A stretch of DNA of 64,000 bases from a bacterium (GCA_039961635.1 JABRWB010000037.1:19282-83281); one strand, 5' to 3'. Shown: positions 35,029 through 44,370, numbered from the stretch's first letter. Numbers and translations: made by a program. Notes: generated by a model not told the origin, from the sequence alone.

Positions 35029-35047
35029 ATTGAGACTGAGTCTCAAT
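35029..35047 (+). promoter_or_regulatory. Perfect 19-bp palindrome, probable Fur-type operator of feoAB
   Basis: ATTGAGACTGAGTCTCAAT: 9-bp arms around one central base, the 9-1-9 symmetry of Fur boxes. It ends 15 bases before the feoA start, where a bound iron-loaded repressor would block transcription. A DtxR-type repressor is the alternative. Confidence 0.7.
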
Positions 35048-35062
35048 AAGCTCGGAGCCGAA

Positions 35063-35509
35063 ATGTTCTTTTCTGGTCGAAACCGTTGCAGGCACGCCCG
35101 AATCAGAGGCTGCAAACACGCGGATGCCCGCCTTGGCGCGCTGTTACCGGGGAGTGAATCCTCTGACTTTCCGTTGGAAGGGACAACCGATTTAACCGGT
35201 GGGGAGCTGCCGATCAATATTTTCGCCCCCCTCGCGGCGGTTTCCGAGGGCGTATCGGTCGTAATCAAGGACGTCAAAGGGCCGCCGGGCATCGCGTTAA
35301 GACTTGCCGCATTCGGTCTGATGCCGGGAAAAAAGGTGAAAATGCTCAGAAACTCCCCGGGTAACGGCCCGCTGTTGCTGGAAATAGACAATACGAGATT
35401 AGGCCTGGCCAAATCCATCTGCATGAATGTCTTGACCAGCGCGTTGGATGGCCGGAGTACTTTTGAGCCCAACGAAGCGGCGGAAATGCGGGGGGAGATG
35501 GCTGTCTAG
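35063..35509 (+). CDS. feoA: FeoA-domain protein with N-terminal extension
   Basis: 148 residues from ATG 35063 (CGGAG seven bases upstream). The C-terminal 75 residues are a FeoA (SH3-like) domain: VSVVIKDVKGPPGIALRLAAFGLMPGKKVKMLRNSPGNGPLLLEIDNTRLGLAKSICMNVLT. Normal FeoA proteins are about 75-85 residues, so roughly 65 residues are extra. They begin with a short Cys/His/Arg-rich stretch (RCRHARIRGCKHAD) that might bind metal, then a linker. FeoA is a cytoplasmic accessory of the FeoB ferrous iron channel. feoB follows 11 bases later and the palindromic operator lies upstream. Confidence 0.85.
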   Translation: MFFSGRNRCRHARIRGCKHADARLGALLPGSESSDFPLEGTTDLTGGELPINIFAPLAAVSEGVSVVIKDVKGPPGIALRLAAFGLMPGKKVKMLRNSPGNGPLLLEIDNTRLGLAKSICMNVLTSALDGRSTFEPNEAAEMRGEMAV

Positions 35510-35520
35510 TTTCCGCCGAC

Positions 35521-37728
35521 ATGCACGTTTTCGGAAAAACCGGAAGTGAGTTGACGATCGCTATTGCGGGCGCCCCGAACACCGGCAAATCCACCGTATT
35601 CAACGAACTTACAGGCTCGCACCAGAGCATTGGCAATTTTCCGGGGGTGACGGTCGAGGCGCGCGCCGGAAGGCTGAAAGTTTGCGGAAAATCCGCGATT
35701 GCCATAGACCTGCCGGGAACCTACAGCCTGACCGCATTCAGCCAGGAAGAGCTGGTTGCACGCAAATTCCTGCTCGACACGGCTCCCGATCTTGTTGTTG
35801 ACATTCTCGATGCGGGCAATTTGGATCGCAATCTGTTTTTGACCGTCCAGTTGATGGAACTCGGCGTCCCGCTTGTAATTTGCCTGAATATGATGGATCG
35901 AGCCGAAGCGGACGGAATCAGGATAGATTGCGATCTGATGTCCAGACTTCTCGGCGTACCCGTGGTGCCTACGTCGGCCCGCAATGGAAAGGGACTGCGC
36001 GAGCTTCAATCCGTGATTTCGGAGCACGCGGGCAAAATCGAGCAGCGGGCCATCAAGATTGATTACGGGCGGCACGCGAACGCCGAAATCGAAACGATTG
36101 CGGAAACGCTGGCCGGCGATCCCGCGTTTTCGGGGCCGCGCGCGCGCTGGGCCGCCGTCAAGTTGCTGGAAGGCGACCGCGAAGTTGAGCTTGCTGTAAA
36201 GCATCATGCGAATTCAAAGGCCGTCCTTTCGGCGCTTGAGGAATCGCGGAAAAGGCTTCGAGTGGCGCTGGGTGAAGGATATGAAGTCACGCTCGCTCAA
36301 CGCAGATACGGCTTTATAAGCGGCATTGTCCGCCAAGTATTGAAAAAGGTAAGGCGGGACGTCAAATCCCTTTCGGACAGGCTCGACAATTTCCTTACAC
36401 ATCCGATTGCGGGGATTCCGATTTTCCTTGCGGTTATGTGGGCGCTTTTCACCGGCGTGTTCGTCGCGGCCGAGCCGTTCGTCGGATGGATCGAAACGGC
36501 ATTCGGCTGGCTTTCGGGCGCGCTTGCGGGACGATTCGGCGGAGGGCTTTTGGAATCGCTAGCCGTGGACGGAGTCATCGGAGGCGTCGGAGCCGTCCTC
36601 GTTTTTGTTCCAAATATCTTCTTCCTTTTCGCGGGTATCGCCCTGCTGGAAGACAGCGGCTACTTGGCGCGTGCGGCGTTCATAATGGAGCGCATAATGT
36701 CCCGCATCGGCCTGCCCGGAAAGGCGTTCGTGCCCATAATTATGGGCTTCGGATGCAACGTGCCCGCGATCATGGCGACGCGTGTGCTTGAAGACAGGCG
36801 GGACAGGCTGATTTCAATTCTTGTAATTCCCCTCGTTACCTGCAGCGCAAGGTTGCCCGTTTATCTGCTTTTGATCGGGGCGTTCTTTCCGGCGAAAATT
36901 GCGGGCGGTATACTGTGGTCGATTTATATCGCGAGCGCGATTTTCACGCTGGGTCTTGCGAAGTTGATTCGCACCCTTTTGTTTAAGGGCGCCACCAGCC
37001 CGATGATCCTGGAGCTGCCGCCTTATCTTGCACCCACCTTGCGCGGCGTCGTGACGCATGCGTGGATGAATACCAGGCATTACATCAAAAAGGCGTTCAC
37101 ATTCATTCTCGTGGGTGCCGTCTTGGTTTGGTACGCGATGAACTTCCCCGTCACCGTGACAAAAAGCGAGACGGAAGCAGGCGCGGCTGCGATCGCGGCC
37201 ATGTACGATGCCCGCATCGCGTCGGCGGCGGAAACCGAAGTAGCATCGCTTGAAGCGGCCCGCGACGCGGAAATCGCCGCGCTCGAAACAAATAACGCGC
37301 ACGTGAACCTGAACAACAGCATTGCCGGGAAGATCGGGCACTGGCTTGAACCAGCCCTTTCCCCGCTCGGTTTCGACTGGCGGATTGGAATCGCCTTGAT
37401 CGGCGGAGTTCTCGCCAAGGAAATCGTCGTATCTACAATGGGCGTGATTTTCAACGTTGCGGATAATGGCAAGGGGGGGGAAGGGCTACGTTCGGCTCTT
37501 CGAGAAGCGACGCTGCCCTCCGGCGCCAAGGCGTACACTCCGCTTTCAATGCTGTCGCTCGTTCTTTTCGTGCTGCTGTACATTCCCTGCGTGGCCACGC
37601 TTGCAGTTCAACGGAAGGAACTGTCAAGCGGAAAGTGGTTTCTTTTCGCCGCGACATACACCACAGTTCTTGCTTACGGAGTCAGCCTCGCGTTTTATCA
37701 GGGCGGAAAGCTTCTTGGATTTAACTGA
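35521..37728 (+). CDS. feoB: Ferrous iron transport protein B
   Basis: 735 residues. The cytoplasmic G domain has G1 GAPNTGKST (17-25), the switch stretch SIGNFPGVTVE, G3 DLPGTYSL and G4 NMMD. It is followed by the helical GDI-like part and then by the membrane channel with two Gate motifs: MERIMSRIGLPGKAFVPIIMGFGCNVPAIMATR and LVTCSARLPVYLLLIGAFF. A soluble insert rich in Ala and Glu (about 555-605) interrupts the membrane part, as in many FeoB proteins. It imports Fe2+ across the inner membrane. It belongs to the feoA-feoB-Cys-rich operon and is probably iron-repressed. Confidence 0.97.
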   Translation: MHVFGKTGSELTIAIAGAPNTGKSTVFNELTGSHQSIGNFPGVTVEARAGRLKVCGKSAIAIDLPGTYSLTAFSQEELVARKFLLDTAPDLVVDILDAGNLDRNLFLTVQLMELGVPLVICLNMMDRAEADGIRIDCDLMSRLLGVPVVPTSARNGKGLRELQSVISEHAGKIEQRAIKIDYGRHANAEIETIAETLAGDPAFSGPRARWAAVKLLEGDREVELAVKHHANSKAVLSALEESRKRLRVALGEGYEVTLAQRRYGFISGIVRQVLKKVRRDVKSLSDRLDNFLTHPIAGIPIFLAVMWALFTGVFVAAEPFVGWIETAFGWLSGALAGRFGGGLLESLAVDGVIGGVGAVLVFVPNIFFLFAGIALLEDSGYLARAAFIMERIMSRIGLPGKAFVPIIMGFGCNVPAIMATRVLEDRRDRLISILVIPLVTCSARLPVYLLLIGAFFPAKIAGGILWSIYIASAIFTLGLAKLIRTLLFKGATSPMILELPPYLAPTLRGVVTHAWMNTRHYIKKAFTFILVGAVLVWYAMNFPVTVTKSETEAGAAAIAAMYDARIASAAETEVASLEAARDAEIAALETNNAHVNLNNSIAGKIGHWLEPALSPLGFDWRIGIALIGGVLAKEIVVSTMGVIFNVADNGKGGEGLRSALREATLPSGAKAYTPLSMLSLVLFVLLYIPCVATLAVQRKELSSGKWFLFAATYTTVLAYGVSLAFYQGGKLLGFN

Positions 37729-37757
37729 TGATTGAAGCCCATTGAGACCTTGAAATC

Positions 37758-37952
37758 ATGTTTTTTGAGAATGCCATTCTGGGTGTTGTGCTTTTCGCCG
37801 CTATAGTGGCTGCGGGAAGGCTTTTCGTTGCAACTCATCTGAAATCCGGCTGCGGGGGCGGAAGCGGATGCTGTTGCGACAAAGGCAGCGCCTTTGCGGG
37901 CTTCTTGGACGAAGAGCGCAAAAAACGCTCCAAAAAGGAAATTGGTCGCTGA
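37758..37952 (+). CDS. FeoB-associated Cys-rich membrane protein
   Basis: 64 residues. One membrane helix (AILGVVLFAAIVAAGRLFVATHL) is followed by SGCGGGSGCCCDKGS, with four Cys, and a basic C-terminus. This is the pattern of the small FeoB-associated Cys-rich proteins (PF12669) that often follow feoB and may replace FeoC or bind iron. It starts 29 bases after feoB; no strong ribosome site is visible, so coupling or a weak site is assumed. Confidence 0.8.
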   Translation: MFFENAILGVVLFAAIVAAGRLFVATHLKSGCGGGSGCCCDKGSAFAGFLDEERKKRSKKEIGR

Positions 37953-38026
37953 TCCTGCCTGGCCGCAGCGGGATAATCCCCCCGGACTATCACGGCTGAT
38001 TTTCCAATAGCGCTCGCATAAAAAAA

Positions 38027-38050
38027 AAGCCCCGGCCGTAACCGGGGCTT
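38027..38050 (-). terminator. Intrinsic terminator of the IPT/TIG lipoprotein gene
   Basis: AAGCCCCGG, 6-base loop, CCGGGGCTT. On the minus strand the stem is followed by a long T-run (the A-run at 38018-38028 on the plus strand). It could also slow transcripts coming from the feo operon. Confidence 0.85.
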
Positions 38051-38073
38051 GCTGTCAATTCACTTTATCCGGA

Positions 38074-40515
38074 TCAGCTGATCGGAATCGTAAACGGCTG
38101 GGATATGACCCCCGAGTTGATCAGATCGGTTGCTTTGCCGTCCACAAGCGCGTTGGACCAAATGTAAAACGACCATGTTCCTGGGGTTTTCGCCACCGGC
38201 CTTCCGAGGTTGTCAACCGGCTTCCAGCTGTTCAAGTCGAAGGAAATCGAAAGGTTGGATATTATCACCGGTTCAACGATGAACGGCGGCTGCCCCGGCA
38301 TCGAAATGATCAGGCTGGTTTTCCGCGGCGCGACGTCGCCCGGCCAGTCAATCTTGTCGACGACTTCCGTATCGAAAGTGTAAAAGGTTATTTCATCAAC
38401 AACGGAAGGTGAAGGCGGATCGGAATTCCACAAACGAGGCCCAACCGCGAGCTGCACGGAATTAACGCTCTTGGTACCCATATCCAGGCGCTCCACCCGA
38501 ACATTGCCCGTCATGTTGGCGTTGATTTCGGAAACGGAGAAGTTGATGATGTTGTCGCTCCAAGTGTAACCGCCCGAAAGAACCAGGTTGCCGTAATAAA
38601 ATGTTCCAAGCTGGTCGCGGCGCTCAATCTCGACGCGCCCTTCAATTGCGCCGAAATTGAATCCCTTGAGCGTGATGGTGTCGCCCAGATGGGCAATGCG
38701 CTTGCCGAGATTCGGCTGGCCCAGCCTTTCGATGCCGCCGTAATTCAGCGGAGGATCGAACGAAGGCTCGTTGTTGGGTACGTTGGTGACAGCCATGTTG
38801 GAAATCACGGTATCCTGAGAGCCTCCGATCTGGAGCGGATGCCCGACGAAAAGCGAAACTTTCTTGCTTGATGTGTGCGTTATTTTAACCGTAGGCGTGC
38901 ATTCTTTGAATCCGCCCGCGGGAATACCCGAAGCGCTGAAAGCATGAGCGGTTTGTGCCCCGGTACCCGTTCCGCCGTCGCCGAAATTCCATTCATAGGT
39001 GTACGCCGAAGGCTCGCCTGCGACCACAAAAGCATCGAAAGTAATGGGCACACCCGCTATGGCAGCGTAAACCGTTGTCGGAATGGATTCGTTCATCTGC
39101 GAGACAGGATCGAAGAATTTGTAGCTGGCTTTCAATCCGCCTTCGAATGCATTCTTTACCGAAATCGACCGCTGGGGGGAAGTCCTGCCGTCGGAAGTGG
39201 TAAGCCTTACGCTTCCCGGCTTGAAGCTGCCGTCCGGATTGACGGACACTTTCAGCGTATGGGGCATTATGAAAGTAACTTGCGAATTCGACCAAAAGTA
39301 ATTGGCGTCGCTGCCATCGAACTGCGACGCGGCAATCGTCGCCGAATCGCCCATTGATATATCGATTTTGCCGGGCTGGTATCCGAAGTGCTGCCCGAAC
39401 AGCGTTACCTTGTCGCCGAGAATCACTTTGACGGGAGAAACGCCCGTTATCTCCGGGTCGGCGACGACCACAAATATCACCGGATCCATAGGCGCGTCAT
39501 CGAACGGTCCGGGAGGATACGAAATCTCGTTTACCACGATTTTGAATTCTCCCGTTTCGGCACCGTCCGGCACGTTGACTTTGACAAGAGTGTTCGACCA
39601 TGAAACGACCGGTGCGCGCTTGCCGTCGAACGTCACATAACTGGCGCCGATTTGGTTGCCGAAGTTTTTGCCATAGATGGATATGGTTTCCCCGACGGAA
39701 GCAGACATGGGCGAGATGCTGGCAAGCTCTACGTACCTTGCGGTCGACGGCTGCTCCTCGACGGTGAACGTAAATCCGGTGTTGGATGATTTGCCGCCCA
39801 CTTCGACCACCACCGGCTGCGGTCCCAGCGGAGCGTCGATCGGCACCGCGACTTCTATGTTCGAGTTGCTCCAAAGCTCCTCGAATTCGCCGCTAATCGG
39901 ATCGAACTTTGTCACCACGTCGCACAGCGCGCCGCCGATTCGCACCGTGGAAGAGCCCCGGTTTTCTCCGAAATTCTCCCCGGTGATCAAAACGACGGTG
40001 TAGGGATCGCCTTGCAGGGTGTTGCCGCGCGGCCCGGAAGATGGAGAAATGGCGGTTATTCTGGGATCTCCTTCGGCGGGAAGCGGGTCGGTACCGCCGG
40101 TTACCGTGAACTTCGCGTTGTTGCCCGCGTAGCTTTGCTTTCCGCCTTTCGTAACCACTATCAAGCCCGTGCGCGCATCCGTCGGAATCGTTACCGTAAT
40201 GGAGGTGTCGCTCCACATCGGTTTGCCGTCGGTTCCGGTTTTAACCTGGAGCGTTACACCGTTGAAAGTTACGACCGACGTGCCCTTCTCGGCGCCGAAA
40301 TTGCTTCCCTGAACAATCACCTCCGTCCCGCCGGGGCCGGAGTTGGGAACCAGCCGGAATATGCTGGGCCGGCTGGGATCCACAACGCCCCCGTCGTCAG
40401 GCGGAGGGGTTACGCCGCCGTTGCCATCGCCTCCGTTGCATCCCAACAAAAGCAAAAACGCGCCGGCCAGCAGGGTAAGAAACCAAATCAAGTTTAAACG
40501 AGTTGAAGCCTTCAT
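38074..40515 (-). CDS. Lipoprotein with IPT/TIG repeats and a PKD-like domain
   Basis: 813 residues. The signal peptide ends at LLGC (Cys 26), then a Gly/Asp/Pro linker. At least five IPT/TIG domains can be recognised by the SPxxGxxGxxVxIxGxxFG pattern: FRLVPNSGPGGTEVIVQGSNFG, AISPSSGPRGN, SISPMSASVGETISIYGKNFG, GVSPVKVILGDKVTLFGQHFG and, after the middle, IAHLGDTITLKGFNFG. Between the fourth and fifth is a PKD-like segment (YTYEWNFGDGGTGTGAQTAHAF). These immunoglobulin-like folds usually bind glycans or act as spacers on the cell surface. ATG 40515 has GGGAGG upstream. A strong terminator follows the gene. No enzyme motif is present. Confidence 0.8.
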   Translation of the reverse strand: MKASTRLNLIWFLTLLAGAFLLLLGCNGGDGNGGVTPPPDDGGVVDPSRPSIFRLVPNSGPGGTEVIVQGSNFGAEKGTSVVTFNGVTLQVKTGTDGKPMWSDTSITVTIPTDARTGLIVVTKGGKQSYAGNNAKFTVTGGTDPLPAEGDPRITAISPSSGPRGNTLQGDPYTVVLITGENFGENRGSSTVRIGGALCDVVTKFDPISGEFEELWSNSNIEVAVPIDAPLGPQPVVVEVGGKSSNTGFTFTVEEQPSTARYVELASISPMSASVGETISIYGKNFGNQIGASYVTFDGKRAPVVSWSNTLVKVNVPDGAETGEFKIVVNEISYPPGPFDDAPMDPVIFVVVADPEITGVSPVKVILGDKVTLFGQHFGYQPGKIDISMGDSATIAASQFDGSDANYFWSNSQVTFIMPHTLKVSVNPDGSFKPGSVRLTTSDGRTSPQRSISVKNAFEGGLKASYKFFDPVSQMNESIPTTVYAAIAGVPITFDAFVVAGEPSAYTYEWNFGDGGTGTGAQTAHAFSASGIPAGGFKECTPTVKITHTSSKKVSLFVGHPLQIGGSQDTVISNMAVTNVPNNEPSFDPPLNYGGIERLGQPNLGKRIAHLGDTITLKGFNFGAIEGRVEIERRDQLGTFYYGNLVLSGGYTWSDNIINFSVSEINANMTGNVRVERLDMGTKSVNSVQLAVGPRLWNSDPPSPSVVDEITFYTFDTEVVDKIDWPGDVAPRKTSLIISMPGQPPFIVEPVIISNLSISFDLNSWKPVDNLGRPVAKTPGTWSFYIWSNALVDGKATDLINSGVISQPFTIPIS

Positions 40516-40675
40516 GACAGGCAGTCGCCTCCCGGTGACTAATCCCAAAAGCGGGACTAATATACGCAATTATCAACAAAAACTCAAGAGCGCAGCCGCG
40601 CGCGCGGCCGACCGCTTTCATTATACCCATTTTGGCCGACTTAACAATCGCCGGAGTTTAATTCGTGTGCAATCG

Positions 40676-41659
40676 CTACCGCACTCCTACTGCCATACGA
40701 GCATATACATCCGGCTCGCCCGGCGGGCGTGTTTTGAACCTTTTGTGAATCCATAGCCACTGCTCCGGATGTTCCCGAACCAGCTTCTCGTACGCCAAAT
40801 TCACTCTTCGGGTCACTTCCCGCAGCCGCTCCTCGTGAGATAGAGAGGGATTGGGCGATGCCGCATCCGCCAAAACATCTCCGGTTTCCACAGGCCGCCC
40901 GACTTCGAAAACCAGCTTGCCGGGCGAAATCCGCCAAGCAACGATAGGCACTAGCGGACTTCCGAATTTGAGATGCAAGGCAGCCGGACCCGCAACGTTG
41001 CTGGCCTCGATCCCGCAAAACGGAGCGAATATCCCTGTTTTCCCTCCGTTTTGATCCGCCAAAAGCCCCAGCACGCAGTTGTTTTTGAGCGCCCTGACTA
41101 TGTTCGGATTCAGTTTGGCGCCGCTGAAGATATTCACGATACCGTGCCTTTCCCGCCACGGAAAAGCCAGATTCGTGAAATAAGGATCCCGCTGCTCCTT
41201 GCCAACCGCGTACATCGGCAGGCCGCTCAAGGCTATGTACGCCCCGGAAAGCTCCCAGTTTCCAAGGTGCATTCCGAGTCCGATTAATCCCTTGCCATCC
41301 TCCAAAAGCCGTCGAAGCTCGGCGATGCCACCGCCCCGTTCCTCGACGATCATTTCTTTTACACGTTCGCCCGGATACTTTCCCATCCGGATGAACTCGA
41401 TCATGGTGTACGCCAGATTCACAAGGGAAGCACGGACGATCCTTGCCCTCTCGGCGCCGCTTTCGGTGCCCAATACGAGCGCTACGTTTGCCTTCCCGAT
41501 TCGCACATGGCCCGCCAAAACAGCTCCGGCCAGCGCTGCGACGCCTCTCGCAAAGGCATAAGCCGCCCGCTCCGGCACCAGACACACAAGAAATATCGCC
41601 AAGCGGGCCAATATTCTTAAAAACCAGTTTCGGATACGGTAGCGCAGGGGTACGCTCAC
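40676..41659 (-). CDS. LpxL/HtrB-family lipid acyltransferase
   Basis: 327 residues. An N-terminal membrane helix is followed by the acyltransferase motif GMHLGNWELSG (His-x4-Glu), DQNGGKTGIFAPFCG and the later VPIVAWRISPGKLVFEV, as in lipid A lauroyl/myristoyl transferases (LpxL/LpxM/HtrB, PF03279) and related glycolipid acyltransferases such as PatA. It acts at the inner membrane on a glycolipid using acyl-ACP or acyl-CoA. No lpxA-D or kdo genes are in the window, so the exact acceptor is open. GTG 41659 is the start, with TAGAAT 6 bases upstream and no ribosome site. Confidence 0.83.
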   Translation of the reverse strand: MSVPLRYRIRNWFLRILARLAIFLVCLVPERAAYAFARGVAALAGAVLAGHVRIGKANVALVLGTESGAERARIVRASLVNLAYTMIEFIRMGKYPGERVKEMIVEERGGGIAELRRLLEDGKGLIGLGMHLGNWELSGAYIALSGLPMYAVGKEQRDPYFTNLAFPWRERHGIVNIFSGAKLNPNIVRALKNNCVLGLLADQNGGKTGIFAPFCGIEASNVAGPAALHLKFGSPLVPIVAWRISPGKLVFEVGRPVETGDVLADAASPNPSLSHEERLREVTRRVNLAYEKLVREHPEQWLWIHKRFKTRPPGEPDVYARMAVGVR

Positions 41660-41665
41660 TCGAAA

Positions 41666-41671
41666 ATTCTA
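41666..41671 (-). promoter_or_regulatory. -10 box, leaderless type, of the acyltransferase gene
   Basis: TAGAAT (extended form TGT-TAGAAT), 6 bases, GTG 41659. Confidence 0.5.
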
Positions 41672-41811
41672 ACATGGCAAGGTTTCGTATCGCAGACGGC
41701 TTAACTGCTGCAATAGGCGGTTTCCAAGAGCCACTGGCAGTGTATCAGCCGGTGAGATTCCATGTCGACGCGCGCCACTTTTCAAACGACTCCGGCTTTG
41801 CTACAATATTA

Positions 41812-41817
41812 AGTTCG
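41812..41817 (+). promoter_or_regulatory. -10 box of the secDF-recJ cluster
   Basis: Extended -10 TGC-TACAAT, about 57 bases before ATG 41874. The leader holds a GC-rich stretch at 41831-41850 able to fold, and a CGGAG ribosome site. Confidence 0.4.
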
Positions 41818-41873
41818 TATCGCTGTCGGCTTCGCTGCCGAGGCGGGCGCACGAACACAGTTCGGAGACTTTA

Positions 41874-43124
41874 ATGCAAGATCGAATTAAAAACTGGGTG
41901 ATTATCGGCGTTGTGCTTCTGCTTGCGCTCGCACAGCCTATTTACCGCAACTACAAACAGCTTCCGATACTCAACCTTGGACTTGATTTGCAGGGCGGAG
42001 CCGACGTGCTTTTGCAGGCCCAGCCGACCGAAGGCGCCGTTACCGATGAGCAGATGGTGGGGGCGATGGAAGTCATCAGAAACCGCGTCGATCCGCAGGG
42101 GATCAAAGAGATCAATCTCAACCGCGTAGGCGACGACCGGATCAGCCTTCAAGTACCGGGCGAGGACGATCCCGACAAGCTCAACAAGCTTATCGGCCAG
42201 ACGGCTCTGCTCGAATTTGTATTGACCGGAGTCGAATCTTTTGAAAACGGCACCGACCTTTCTGAGGACATAGCAAGCGGCAAGTACAACGTCGTGCTGA
42301 CCGGGGACGATTTGAAGCAGGCCGATATGGCGTGGAATTCGGGCAAGCCGATTATCGCGTTCGAATTCAAAAAGGAAGCCGCGGATACTTTCGGCCGCAT
42401 TTCCTCGGAGAACGTCGGCAAGCATATGGCGATCCTTCTGGACAAAAAGGTCATTTCGAATCCCGTTTTTCGCTCGGCGATCTGGGGCGGCAGCGGAATA
42501 ATCGAAGGCAATTTCACGGTGGACGACGCCGACCTGCTTGCGCGCCAGCTTGACGCCGGCCGCCTTCCCGTTCCCGTCGTTATCCTTCAGAACAGGATCG
42601 TTGGGCCGACGCTAGGCCGGGAATCGCTTGAAGCAAGCAAAATCGCCGGTGCGTTCGGTTTCCTTGTGATACTCATTTTTATGGCCATTCTGTACAGGCT
42701 GCCCGGGCTAATCAGCGACGTCACGCTGCTGCTTTATGTCGTTCTCGTACTCGGTTACCTTTCGCTGTTCGACGCGACGCTTACGCTGCCCGGCATCGCG
42801 GGATTCCTGCTGTCCATCGGTATGGCCATCGACGCGAACATCCTAATTTTCGAGCGGCTGAAAGAAGAGCTTGCGTGGGGCAAAACGCTTTCGGCCGCGG
42901 TCGAGGCGGCCTTCGCGCGAGCTTGGGTGGCCATATTCGACGCAAACCTGACCACAATCCTGGCTGCAGTCGTCCTTTACATTTACGGCAGCGGCCCAAT
43001 CAAGGGATTTGCTGTGACGCTTACTCTGGGAATCCTCATTTCGTTCTTCAGCGCGGTGTTCGTCACCCGGTTTTTCCTTACACAAATTTCTGTCAGCGTT
43101 CGCAACCCGAAGCTGTATGCGTGA
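41874..43124 (+). CDS. secD: Protein translocase subunit SecD
   Basis: 416 residues. The first helix is followed by LGLDLQGGADVLL, the SecD D1 signature, and by VIRNRVDPQGIKEINLNRVGDDRISLQVPG. The periplasmic P1 region is short. The membrane domain has GPTLGRESLEASKIAGAFGFLVILIFM, LTLPGIAGFLLSIGMAIDANILIFERLKEEL and the FADANLTTILAA-like IFDANLTTILAAVVLYIYGSGPIKGFAVTLTLGI. SecD and SecF together use the proton gradient to pull exported proteins through SecYEG. A CGGAG site precedes ATG 41874. secF follows 53 bases later. Confidence 0.95.
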   Translation: MQDRIKNWVIIGVVLLLALAQPIYRNYKQLPILNLGLDLQGGADVLLQAQPTEGAVTDEQMVGAMEVIRNRVDPQGIKEINLNRVGDDRISLQVPGEDDPDKLNKLIGQTALLEFVLTGVESFENGTDLSEDIASGKYNVVLTGDDLKQADMAWNSGKPIIAFEFKKEAADTFGRISSENVGKHMAILLDKKVISNPVFRSAIWGGSGIIEGNFTVDDADLLARQLDAGRLPVPVVILQNRIVGPTLGRESLEASKIAGAFGFLVILIFMAILYRLPGLISDVTLLLYVVLVLGYLSLFDATLTLPGIAGFLLSIGMAIDANILIFERLKEELAWGKTLSAAVEAAFARAWVAIFDANLTTILAAVVLYIYGSGPIKGFAVTLTLGILISFFSAVFVTRFFLTQISVSVRNPKLYA

Positions 43125-43177
43125 GTTGAAAATGATCAAACAAGCACCGGCGCTCTCGCCGGACACGGAGCACTGTT

Positions 43178-44368
43178 GTGATTGAAAGAGACCCGCTTAA
43201 AATCAAGCCCATTCCGTTCGTCCAATTTTCGGCACTGTGGATCGCGATAAGCCTCGTCGTCATCGGCATAGGCGTCGCCGGAATGGTGATGAACAAGAAC
43301 AACCCCCACATCAACGCGCCCTTCAATTACGGAATCGATTACACGGGCGGCGATTTGATCGCCGGAACAGTCGGCAAGGACGTCACCTCCAAGGAAATTT
43401 TCGACATCGCGTCCAAGTACTCCTCGGTAGAGCCCGTAGTCCAGGTTGTCCAGGAAGGCGGTCTGTCGCGTTCCATCGAGATTCGAACCCGCATAAAATT
43501 CGATCCGACCGCCACTCCGGAGCAGCAAAACACCCAGCGCGAAGACAACCTCGTCAAAATGAAAGAGGAACTGAAGGAGAAGTTCGAAGGCTTCGAGCTG
43601 AAAAGCCAGGATTACGTGGGCCCGACCGTCGGCAAGGAGTTGATAAACAAAGCCATCGTTGCGCTCGCCATAGGAAGCGCGCTGATATTGATTTACATCT
43701 TCTTCCGGTTCGGCAACTTCCTGTTCGCGATCTCTGCAATCCTGGCGCTGCTTCACGACGTGATGATAACGCTCGGGGGCGCCGCGCTGATGAAGCTTGA
43801 AATCAGCCAGAGTTTCATCGCGGTCATCCTCACCATCATCGGATACTCCATCAACGACACGATTATTATTTACGACCGAATACGCGAAAACATGAAAAAG
43901 TACCCGACGCTCGAATTCAATCAGCTATGCAACCTCTCCCTCACGCAAACGCTGACGCGTAGCATCAACACCGTTGTTACGGTCGTGATAATGCTTCTTG
44001 GTCTGATCTTTTTCGGCGGCGAATCGATCCGCGATTTCGCTGTCGCGATGCTCATCGGTATCGTCAGCGGGGCGTACAGCTCCATCTTCATCGCGACGCC
44101 TCTCATCATAATGTTTAGAGGAAAGGAAGAAGCCCGCACGGCCAAATCCGTCGCTGCGGCGGAATTTTCCTCATCGCCCGCGCCCGCCGACCGCAAAACC
44201 AAGCCCGCTCGTCCCGCCGCGGCGGCAGCCGCGGTGTCGAAAGCCGAATCTATAGAGCCGGAATTCGGCGACGAAGTCCAGGATGAACAAATAAAAGGAA
44301 CCGCCGCGGAAGACGAAGCCGCGCGTGAACGCAAGCGCGCCAAAAAGGGCAAGGCGCGCCGCCGTTAA
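43178..44368 (+). CDS. secF: Protein translocase subunit SecF
   Basis: 396 residues from GTG 43178, with GGAG seven bases upstream. INAPFNYGIDYTGGDLI is the SecF opening, YVGPTVGKELINKAIVALAIGSALILIYIFFRF the P1-TM2 join, and the core has ALLHDVMITLGG, VILTIIGYSINDTIIIYDRIRENMKKY and LTRSINTVVTVVIMLLGLIFFGGESIRDFAVAMLIGIVSGAYSSIFIATPL. It pairs with SecD. Unusually, about 80 residues follow the last helix: an Ala/Pro-rich linker, an acidic patch and a very basic end (RERKRAKKGKARRR), perhaps for ribosome or membrane contact. Confidence 0.95.
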   Translation: MIERDPLKIKPIPFVQFSALWIAISLVVIGIGVAGMVMNKNNPHINAPFNYGIDYTGGDLIAGTVGKDVTSKEIFDIASKYSSVEPVVQVVQEGGLSRSIEIRTRIKFDPTATPEQQNTQREDNLVKMKEELKEKFEGFELKSQDYVGPTVGKELINKAIVALAIGSALILIYIFFRFGNFLFAISAILALLHDVMITLGGAALMKLEISQSFIAVILTIIGYSINDTIIIYDRIRENMKKYPTLEFNQLCNLSLTQTLTRSINTVVTVVIMLLGLIFFGGESIRDFAVAMLIGIVSGAYSSIFIATPLIIMFRGKEEARTAKSVAAAEFSSSPAPADRKTKPARPAAAAAAVSKAESIEPEFGDEVQDEQIKGTAAEDEAARERKRAKKGKARRR

Positions 44369-44370
44369 CG

